From an uncultured Eubacteriales bacterium (GTDB lineage Bacteria > Bacillota > Clostridia > Christensenellales > Aristaeellaceae), in contig CACYTF010000002.1 in NCBI GenBank assembly GCA_902777335.1, positions 1 through 64,000 on the forward strand: a stretch of 64,000 nt of DNA. Direction: 5' to 3'. Positions 58,589-64,000 of this stretch are shown piece after piece. Below the pieces are notes generated by a model. The model did no database searches and had not been told where the DNA came from. It was given only the letters and a program-made list of their open reading frames with translations. How positions within the stretch are numbered: position 1 is the first letter of the stretch; each line of letters starts with the position of its first letter. A program made the position numbers and the translations under genes.

Positions 58589-59374
58589 CTACGCCAGCAG
58601 CATCCGGTCGTTGTCCAGCTTCCGGCCGCTGGCCTCGCGGAACTTCTCCAGCAGATCCTCCACGGTCAGCTTCGCGCGGGCCTCGCCCTCGGTGTCGAAC
58701 ACGATGCGCCCCCGGTCCATCATGATGGTGCGGTTGCCCAGGTCCAGCGCGGACTGCATGTTGTGGGTGATCATCAGGCAGGTCAGCTTGTTCTCCGCCA
58801 CGATGCGGGTGGTCAGCTCCAGCACCTTTTCGGCGGTGCCCGGGTCCAGGGCCGCGGTGTGCTCGTCCAGCAGCAGTATCTTCGGCATGCTCAGCGTGGC
58901 CATCATCAGCGTCAGCGCCTGGCGCTGGCCGCCGGAGAGCAGGCCCACCGGCTGCTTCATGCGGTCCTCCAGGCCCATGTCCAGAAGCGCCAGCCGCTCG
59001 CGGAGCGCCTGCTTTTCCCGCTTGCCCGCGGTGCTGAGCCAGCCGCCCTGCCCCGCCGCCAGCACCAGGTTTTCCTCGATGCTCATGGCCGGGGCGCTGC
59101 CGCGCATCGGGTCCTGAAACAGCCGTCCGATCACCTTCGCGCGCCTGTGCTCCGGCGCCATGGTCACGTCCTGGCCGTCCAGCAACACGCTGCCCTCGTC
59201 CACGAAGAAGCTGCCGCAGACGGCGTTGAACAGCGTGGACTTGCCCGCGCCGTTGGCCCCGATGATGGAGATGAAGTCGCCCTTGCGCACGTGCAGCGTC
59301 ACGTCGTCCAGGGCCACCCGGGCGTCGGAGGTGCCGGGGTGGAAGGTCTTCTTCACGTGGTTCAGCTTCAGCAT
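58589..59374 (-). CDS. ABC transporter ATP-binding protein (TrpZ-type)
   Basis: A 261-residue ATPase: Walker A GANGAGKST, Q-loop LFQDP, signature LSGGQRQAL, Walker B ILLLDEHTAALDP and switch His in MITHNM. It energises the importer formed with the permease and binding protein upstream. The start overlaps the permease gene by 7 bases; the same frame stays open far upstream through the permease, but that extension is not coding. Confidence 0.94.
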   Translation of the reverse strand: MLKLNHVKKTFHPGTSDARVALDDVTLHVRKGDFISIIGANGAGKSTLFNAVCGSFFVDEGSVLLDGQDVTMAPEHRRAKVIGRLFQDPMRGSAPAMSIEENLVLAAGQGGWLSTAGKREKQALRERLALLDMGLEDRMKQPVGLLSGGQRQALTLMMATLSMPKILLLDEHTAALDPGTAEKVLELTTRIVAENKLTCLMITHNMQSALDLGNRTIMMDRGRIVFDTEGEARAKLTVEDLLEKFREASGRKLDNDRMLLA

Positions 59375-60309
59375 CGCTTCATCCCCGCCTTTCCGAGCTT
59401 CGCGGCCAGCTTCCGCCGCATCAGCGGCGCCTGGCCCTTCAGGTAGGGTCCGGAGATGGCGATCACCACGATGATCGAGGAGATCAGCTTCAGCATGAAC
59501 GCCGGCAGGTTGAACCGCAGCGCCACGGTGTACACCATGCGGAACACGAAGGCGCCGATCACCGCGCCCACCGCCCGCAGCGGTATGCTCCGGCGGCCCA
59601 TGAACACGCCGCCGATCAACAGCGATGCCAGCGCCACGGTGACCATGCCCTGGCCGATGTTGATGTCCACCGACTTCTGGCTCTGGGCCAGCAGGCAGCC
59701 GCTGAGGGCCGTGAAGCTGTTGGAGATGCACAGGCCCACGGTGGTGGTGAACACCGGGTTGATGGACGAGGAGCGCACCATGTCCGGGTTGTCGCCGGTG
59801 GCGCGGATCGCCAGGCCCAGCCGCGTGCGCAGAAAGAGCGCCAGGAACACGATGACCGCCGTCACCGCGATCAGGCCGATGATCAGCGAATACTGCGCGC
59901 CCAGCGGCGAGCCCTTCAGCGCCCCCTTCAGCAGCGTGAACACGGTCTGGGTCTTGTTCATGTTCAACAGCGACGAGCCGCCCATGATCCATATGTTCAC
60001 CGAGTACAGGCCGGTGTTCACGATGATGCCGGCCAGCAGGCTGTTGACGCCCATGCGGGTCTGCAGCACGGCGGTGACCAGGCCGGACAGCATGCCCGCC
60101 CCCATCGCCGCCGGCAGCGACAACCAGGGATGGCCCGCGATGGCCGTCACCGCGCCGACCACCGCGCCCAGGGTGAAGCAGCCGTCGGTGGACAGGTCGC
60201 ACACGTTCAGCATCGAGTAGCTCAAAAACAGCGCAAGGACCGTCAGCGCGTTGAACAGCGCCAATTCCAGCGCCGTCTGGCCGAGGCCCAGTATTGTGGC
60301 AAAGGTCAT
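59368..60309 (-). CDS. ABC transporter permease (TrpY-type, branched-chain family fold)
   Basis: A 313-residue membrane protein with about eight to nine spans of the BPD_transp_2 fold. The central segment LGLAIRATGDNPDMVRSSSIN is the coupling helix region that contacts the ATPase. It pairs with an ABC_sub_bind-type binding protein, the composition of TrpXYZ tryptophan importers of Gram-positives. It is preceded by a perfect intercistronic hairpin, and a GGAGAGG site lies 10 bases upstream of the ATG. Confidence 0.92.
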   Translation of the reverse strand: MTFATILGLGQTALELALFNALTVLALFLSYSMLNVCDLSTDGCFTLGAVVGAVTAIAGHPWLSLPAAMGAGMLSGLVTAVLQTRMGVNSLLAGIIVNTGLYSVNIWIMGGSSLLNMNKTQTVFTLLKGALKGSPLGAQYSLIIGLIAVTAVIVFLALFLRTRLGLAIRATGDNPDMVRSSSINPVFTTTVGLCISNSFTALSGCLLAQSQKSVDINIGQGMVTVALASLLIGGVFMGRRSIPLRAVGAVIGAFVFRMVYTVALRFNLPAFMLKLISSIIVVIAISGPYLKGQAPLMRRKLAAKLGKAGMKRC

Positions 60310-60332
60310 GCTCGGATTCCTCTCCTATGGAT

Positions 60333-60375
60333 TCCTTCGGCAGATTTATGATAAAGTCATAAATCTGCCGAAGGA
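60333..60375. repeat. Perfect 19-bp intercistronic hairpin in the Trp importer operon
   Basis: TCCTTCGGCAGATTTATGA (60333-60351) and its exact complement (60357-60375) with a 5-nt loop, between the binding-protein stop and the permease start. No U tract follows on the minus strand. Such structures protect upstream mRNA and lower expression of downstream genes, giving excess binding protein. Confidence 0.85.
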
Positions 60376-60385
60376 GAGATATCAG

Positions 60386-61393
60386 TTATTCAAAGCTCTC
60401 CGCCGTGGTGATGCTCTGGATGCTGGTGCAGTAGGGCGCGAAGGCCTCGCAGACAGCGTCAAAGTCCAGCCCGATGGCTTCGCAGGTCTCGGTGTTGACG
60501 GTGGCGGTGCCGTTGTCGAAGGTCATGACCGGGGTCTCGGCCGGGGACGCGCCGTCCACCAGGATGTGGGCGATCATGTTGGCCGTCTCCACGCCCAGGT
60601 TCGCGTAGTCCACGCCGTAGCCCAGGAACGCGCCGTTCAGGGCGAAGGAATCCGCGCCGGTGTAGTGCGGGATGCCCGCCTCGGCCAGCGCCTCGTAGAT
60701 CGACAGCTCCGCGGTCATCACGGTGTTGTCCTGGGGCGTGAACAGCGCGTCCACCTGGTCGGCCACCGCGGCGTTCGCGGCCAGCTGCACCTCGGACACG
60801 TTGGTGCCGGTGTACTCCTTATAGGCGACGCCCTTCGCGTCCAGGTACGCCTTGGCCGCGGCGATCGGCGTGGCGGAGGCATCCTGGCCCACGTCGTACA
60901 GCAGGCCCACGGTCTGCGCGTCGGGATTGGCCGCGAAGATCAGGTTCATCACGGCGTCGGTATCCAGGTAGTCGGAGGTGCCGGTGATGTTACCGCCGGG
61001 GGCGTCCAGCGAAGCCACCAGCTCCGCGCCCACGGGGTCGGTGACCGCCGCGAACACCACGGGGATCTGGTTGTCCTCGGTCATGCCCTGCATGTTCATG
61101 GCCACCGGGGTGGCGATGCCCACCATCAGGTCCACGTTGTCGGCGATGAAGTTGGCGATGATCTGCTGCATCACGCTGTTGTCGGCGTTGCAGTTGTCGT
61201 AGTTGATCTCAAAGGTCACGCCCTTCTCGGCGCCGATGGCTTCCAGCTGCGCCTGGATGTTGTCCACGATCTGGTTCAGGGACGCGTCGTCCACGTAGTT
61301 GCAGATGCCCACCTTGAAGGCGGTGCCCTCGGCCATGGCGGCCATGCTCAGCAGCATGCAGAGCGCGACGATGGTGCAGATGATCTTCTTCAT
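60386..61393 (-). CDS. ABC transporter substrate-binding protein (TrpX-type), probable tryptophan binder
   Basis: A 335-residue exported protein with a signal peptide (MKKIICTIVALCMLLSMAAMA-EG) and an ABC_sub_bind fold (VGICNYVDDASLNQIVDNIQ, DLMVGIATPVAMNMQ, IPVVFAAVTDPVGA, GLLYDVGQDAS). There is no lipobox, as the cysteine lies early in the hydrophobic core. Substrate assignment rests on the Trp T-box leader just upstream and on the TrpXYZ-like gene set; tyrosine is an alternative known for related systems. AGGAGG lies 8 bases before the ATG. Confidence 0.9.
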   Translation of the reverse strand: MKKIICTIVALCMLLSMAAMAEGTAFKVGICNYVDDASLNQIVDNIQAQLEAIGAEKGVTFEINYDNCNADNSVMQQIIANFIADNVDLMVGIATPVAMNMQGMTEDNQIPVVFAAVTDPVGAELVASLDAPGGNITGTSDYLDTDAVMNLIFAANPDAQTVGLLYDVGQDASATPIAAAKAYLDAKGVAYKEYTGTNVSEVQLAANAAVADQVDALFTPQDNTVMTAELSIYEALAEAGIPHYTGADSFALNGAFLGYGVDYANLGVETANMIAHILVDGASPAETPVMTFDNGTATVNTETCEAIGLDFDAVCEAFAPYCTSIQSITTAESFE

Positions 61394-61439
61394 TGGGATT
61401 ACCTCCTGAATAATGTATTCCTTCACATTGCCGTGGGGA

Positions 61440-61717
61440 AAATGAAACGCCCCATATCCCTTGCAGGATATGAGGCGGAACAGACATTTCCGTGGTGCCA
61501 CTCACATTGATCTTTCGATCCACTCAGCCCGTACTGACATACGGCGCGGATTGATAACGGGCCCGCATTCCCGTTCCCCCATACTTGCTTTAGCGTTCCG
61601 GAGGACCCTGAAAAGTCCATTCAGCGAATCCGTCATGCCGCATTCCCACTGTCGGCGGCTCTCTGGGATGACCGCAAAGACGCTTACTACTCTTTTCTTC
61701 CCGGTTTCTGTGAAGTT
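61440..61717 (-). ncRNA. T-box leader riboswitch, tryptophan-specific
   Basis: Read on the minus strand. A K-turn/AGUA region (AAGAAAAGAGTAGTAA) begins stem I, CAGAGAGCCGCC and GTGGGAATGCGGC form its upper part, and the specifier lies in TGAA-TGG-AC (TGG at 61617-61619), i.e. tryptophan. The T-box bulge GAGTGGCACCACGG contains TGGC, which would pair with the GCCA end of a G73 tRNA such as tRNA-Trp. The terminator stem (61448-61459 / 61466-61477) is followed by TTTCATTTT. Uncharged tRNA-Trp should allow readthrough into the importer genes. Confidence 0.92.
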
Positions 61718-61723
61718 GGTGAC

Positions 61724-61752
61724 ATTATAATGCACGCTTCAGCGGTTGTCAA
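61724..61752 (-). promoter_or_regulatory. Perfect consensus sigma-A promoter of the T-box operon
   Basis: TTGACA (61747-61752), exactly 17 bases, TATAAT (61724-61729) on the minus strand. Confidence 0.93.
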
Positions 61753-61829
61753 GCCCTTTCCCGAAATAAATTTTGGGGAAGCGAGGAGAATGTTCGGGGT
61801 TTATTGACTATACAGCATTCCATCCGGTA

Positions 61830-61858
61830 TTGCGAACCCATTCCCTTTTTGATATAAT
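61830..61858 (+). promoter_or_regulatory. Promoter of the DUF6922/AbiEii pair
   Basis: TTGCGA (61830-61835), 17-base spacer, TATAAT (61853-61858) on the plus strand, 26 bases before the start codon. Confidence 0.75.
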
Positions 61859-61884
61859 GCCTATGGTAAAGGAGATGACCCAAC

Positions 61885-62184
61885 ATGGCAACGCGCGCGC
61901 AGGAAGGCGCCTTTGAGCGGATGCTGTCAGAGATGAAGCCGCTCTTTTGGGATACCCGCGTCGAGGCGCTGGACAAAGAGCGCAACGCGCCCTACATCAT
62001 CTCCCGCCTTCTGAACATGGGCGGCATGCGCGGCTACATTTGGGTAGTGGATTTGTTTTCGGAACAGCAGATCGTGGACACGATATGTCACCGCCGGGAC
62101 CTGCGGCCAATCGTTCGCAACTTCATGGCGCAGCGGTATCATGTGCCAAAGGAGCAACTGATCCAGCCTGAAAACTGGAGGTAA
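61885..62184 (+). CDS. DUF6922-type small protein, probable antitoxin partner of AbiEii
   Basis: A 99-residue protein. FWDTRVEALDKERNAPYIISRLLNMGGMRGYIWVVDLFSEQQIVDTI resembles DUF6922 proteins, which commonly precede nucleotidyltransferase toxins of the AbiEii type. No DNA-binding motif is obvious. AAAGGAG lies upstream of the ATG. The next gene starts two bases after its stop, so the two are one unit. The antitoxin role is inferred from pairing. Confidence 0.7.
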   Translation: MATRAQEGAFERMLSEMKPLFWDTRVEALDKERNAPYIISRLLNMGGMRGYIWVVDLFSEQQIVDTICHRRDLRPIVRNFMAQRYHVPKEQLIQPENWR

Positions 62185-62186
62185 GC

Positions 62187-62858
62187 ATGTTTGAAAACAT
62201 ACTGGATGTCAAGCGCCTGTCTCTTCTGAAAACCCTGACTGCACTGGATGAACTGGACGGCTTTTACCTCGCGGGCGGCACCGCGCTCTCGCTGCAGCTG
62301 GGCTTGCGCGTTTCGGTAGATTTCGATTTCTTTACACCCCATCATTTCAATGCCGATGTGCTCTACAATGCATTGAAAGCACATTTTAATGACGTTCGGG
62401 CAATCGACATCGTGCCGGATACCTGTAATCTGTTGATCGAGGACGTGCGGGTCAGCTTCTTTGGCTACCCCTATCCGATGGTTGAATCGCTCGTCCAAGG
62501 CTCCGACGCCCTGTCCAGGCTCCGCATGGCCAGCCCTTCAGACATTGCCGCAATGAAGCTGTCCGCCATAGGCAGCAGAGGTTCGCGCAAGGATTTCTAT
62601 GATCTGTATCAGATCTATCACCGTGTTCCCGGTTTTGACGGAAAGAAGCTGCTGTGCGCAGCCAGGGCCAAATTCGGACAGGAGAAGGATTTGACCTATA
62701 TGCTGATGGGGCTGAGCTATTTTGACGACGCGGAACAGGAAGAACTCACCCAAATCTTCGTCAAGGCGGATTGGAACGAGATTAAACAATTCTTCATCGA
62801 GGAGCAAGCCAGGCTGTTCGACAGTCAGGAAGCGCAGGCCAGAGAAGGCATGATATGA
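62187..62858 (+). CDS. AbiEii/AbiGii-type nucleotidyltransferase (putative toxin)
   Basis: A 223-residue minimal nucleotidyltransferase. FYLAGGTALSLQLGLRVSVDFDFF holds the GG and DxD catalytic pattern; SPSDIAAMKLSAIGSRGSRKDFYDLY is the conserved Lys/Asp segment of the family. AbiEii toxins modify tRNA acceptor ends and block growth, giving type IV toxin-antitoxin or abortive infection behaviour. The partner here is a DUF6922 protein rather than the classical AbiEi repressor. Confidence 0.85.
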   Translation: MFENILDVKRLSLLKTLTALDELDGFYLAGGTALSLQLGLRVSVDFDFFTPHHFNADVLYNALKAHFNDVRAIDIVPDTCNLLIEDVRVSFFGYPYPMVESLVQGSDALSRLRMASPSDIAAMKLSAIGSRGSRKDFYDLYQIYHRVPGFDGKKLLCAARAKFGQEKDLTYMLMGLSYFDDAEQEELTQIFVKADWNEIKQFFIEEQARLFDSQEAQAREGMI

Positions 62859-62936
62859 TGCGCTGAGGTGTTTCATATTTGCGGTGCATTCAACAACCAT
62901 ATACACTGTAATCTCGGTTTATCAAGCTCGGCATAG

Positions 62937-63128
62937 GACGATATTCCAGCAATATTCTATAAGCACTTTCCCGCATATCAGGCAGGGCATATGAACGTCA
63001 GTGAGTTTGCCAGCATATGCGATCTATCCCTCACAAATGTACATAAGGATCTGATACTACTGGAACAGCAGCTTCAATCTTTGCTTTTCATTGCTTCGAT
63101 CATGCTCTTCACATCTTCGATGCTGTAA
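62937..63128 (+). pseudogene. Remnant of a serine-recombinase C-terminal helix-turn-helix
   Basis: After an in-frame TAG the frame reads DDIPAIFYKHFPAYQAG, then MNVSEFASICDLSLTNVHK and DLILLEQQ. This resembles the C-terminal end of resolvase-type serine recombinases (FPxxYxxWKxGxITxxEFAxLxGVSRxTVYK). No catalytic domain exists upstream. The tail overlaps the end of the HNH gene on the other strand. It explains most of the otherwise gene-free 62859-63073. Confidence 0.5.
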
Positions 63129-63838
63129 ACGCCATTCTTCTTACTGTGGATGATTCTGTGGCAATTTGAACAAACGCAAACCAGATCTATTTCTGGATTA
63201 ATAGTTGTTTCTTCGCCTACATCTGAAAGAGGTCTGATGTGGTGAACGTCAATGATATTCTGTCCAGCTTTTCCATAGACTGCCTCAAAATCAAATCCAC
63301 ATGCCATACAGCGGGTTCCATGCAGCTTTATAGCATTCCTTCGATTTTCAGGATTCCGCTCATATTTTGAGATATAGTATTCTTTTTTCTTTCCTTCCTT
63401 TTGTGGAATGACCACAGTTTCAAATGGATCATATCTCGAAAGCATTGGATCATCTGGATGTGGAAACCCGATTGTCAATCCAAGATAATCTTCCAGCCGA
63501 TACCACTCTTGGCATTCACGAATTGCTTTGCGTTCAGCATAATACAATTCTTCTTCTGTTTTTCCTCCTGTCGGAATGCCCAGCGTCTCATAAAGCGCAT
63601 AATAGCCAACACCAGCAGTGGCAGTGGTTTTGTTTATAACTTTCGCAGACAAGAGGGGAAGATCTAATTCATGGCAGAGAATTGAAACCTGCCCTATGTT
63701 TTTTCCCACATTGCGGGGATTGATGGGCGGAGTTATTCTGGAAGCTAACTCACTATAAGTGACGAACATTTCCCTATTATAAACTGATAATAGCATCTGT
63801 TCAGCCAATTTCACCTGAAGCTCAGTCAACTCTGTCAT
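63074..63838 (-). CDS. HNH endonuclease
   Basis: A 254-residue protein with a C-terminal McrA-like HNH domain: RCMACGFDFEAVYG supplies a zinc-binding Cys pair, IIDVHHIRPLSD the catalytic His, and INPEIDLVCVCSNCHRIIH the second Cys pair and final His. The N-terminal 90 residues (VTYSELASRITPPINPRNVGKNIGQVSILC) look like a winged-helix DNA-recognition part. It may be a stand-alone modification-dependent restriction enzyme. It is AT-richer than the core genes. Confidence 0.85.
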   Translation of the reverse strand: MTELTELQVKLAEQMLLSVYNREMFVTYSELASRITPPINPRNVGKNIGQVSILCHELDLPLLSAKVINKTTATAGVGYYALYETLGIPTGGKTEEELYYAERKAIRECQEWYRLEDYLGLTIGFPHPDDPMLSRYDPFETVVIPQKEGKKKEYYISKYERNPENRRNAIKLHGTRCMACGFDFEAVYGKAGQNIIDVHHIRPLSDVGEETTINPEIDLVCVCSNCHRIIHSKKNGVYSIEDVKSMIEAMKSKD

Positions 63839-64000
63839 TCTATAGTCATCTCCATTATCCTTCTTCTATTCAAGCAGTTTGACAATAAGTTTTCAAAACA
63901 AAAGCGGTGTATTGTTCATAAGGTAATTACAACGAATAATCATCTAGTACATCTTTCTGAATGTTTTTCTCCCAAGTAATCAATCCGCACTTCTATAATT
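63839..64000. other. AT-rich window end without recognisable feature
   Basis: This holds the upstream region of the HNH gene (GGAG about 11 bases before its ATG) and otherwise nothing I can identify. Confidence 0.5.

Noticed and set aside
61423-61735. Short open frames on both strands upstream of the Trp importer
   Set aside because: They coincide with the T-box leader, whose conserved elements explain the sequence.

Overview
The window looks like a chromosomal segment of a GC-rich, DAP-type Bacillota (Clostridia-like). Supporting signs are a dcw division cluster in Firmicutes order, a transpeptidase with PASTA domains, MutS2, ZapA, a LexA with a DinR/Cheo-type box, a tryptophan T-box, strong AGGAGG ribosome sites and consensus sigma-A promoters. 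MurE carries the DNPR motif typical of meso-diaminopimelate-adding enzymes. The species cannot be fixed from the sequence; the BspA-like surface protein and the GH67/GH2 hydrolases would fit a gut or rumen fibre degrader (inference). No rRNA, intact tRNA or CRISPR array was seen.

Layout. 1-3.8 kb: a partial Rpn-type protein, an esterase-like hydrolase, pgi, a secreted SH3 protein and a patch of dispersed repeats. 3.8-15.5 kb: a minus-strand division and wall cluster, in transcription order mraZ, ftsL, PASTA transpeptidase, murE, mraY, murD, ftsW, ftsQ/divIB, ftsA, ftsZ. rsmH, murF, murG and murC are not in it. 15.6-16.3 kb: lexA, divergent from mraZ and autoregulated. 16.4-25.3 kb: a 1002-residue BspA-like leucine-rich-repeat protein, then a three-gene operon of two solute-binding proteins around an 1180-residue membrane receptor (ECF-S-like domain, beta-propeller, Y_Y_Y, HD-GYP). 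25.4-31.8 kb: pepF, a NYN/OST-HTH RNase-like protein, ilvN, ilvB and an HtrA-like protease. 31.9-40.9 kb: a probable operon of nucleotidyltransferase, SH3 protein, zapA, U32 protein, mutS2, response regulator and histidine kinase. 41.1-47.7 kb: a SANT-domain regulator, then GH67 alpha-glucuronidase, nitroreductase and GH2 glycosidase, separated by dispersed repeats and heptamer arrays. 47.8-51.1 kb: an acyl-CoA ligase translationally coupled to an E2-like acyltransferase, and a YfcE-like phosphodiesterase.

From about 51.1 kb the sequence becomes accessory. A visibly more AT-rich stretch (51.2-55.8 kb) holds two diverged DUF554 membrane proteins, an NSS-family transporter and a GntR regulator. 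A 105-bp direct repeat with only four differences lies just downstream of each DUF554 gene and ends in a tRNA 3'-end-like sequence. Small genes follow (XRE, ABM monooxygenase, DUF1016 nuclease, GNAT). 57.7-61.8 kb holds a TrpXYZ-type ABC importer under a Trp T-box with a downstream TIM-barrel gene. The window ends with a DUF6922/AbiEii pair, a recombinase remnant and an HNH endonuclease.

How the genes work together. The division cluster makes lipid I/II precursors (MurE, MurD, MraY) and the divisome (FtsZ, FtsA, FtsQ, FtsL, FtsW, transpeptidase); zapA lies 24 kb away. GH67 and GH2 would trim glucuronoxylan-type side chains. The receptor operon looks like ligand sensing feeding c-di-GMP turnover rather than transport, because no permease or ATPase accompanies its binding proteins. 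The Trp importer is tied to tryptophan starvation by its leader.
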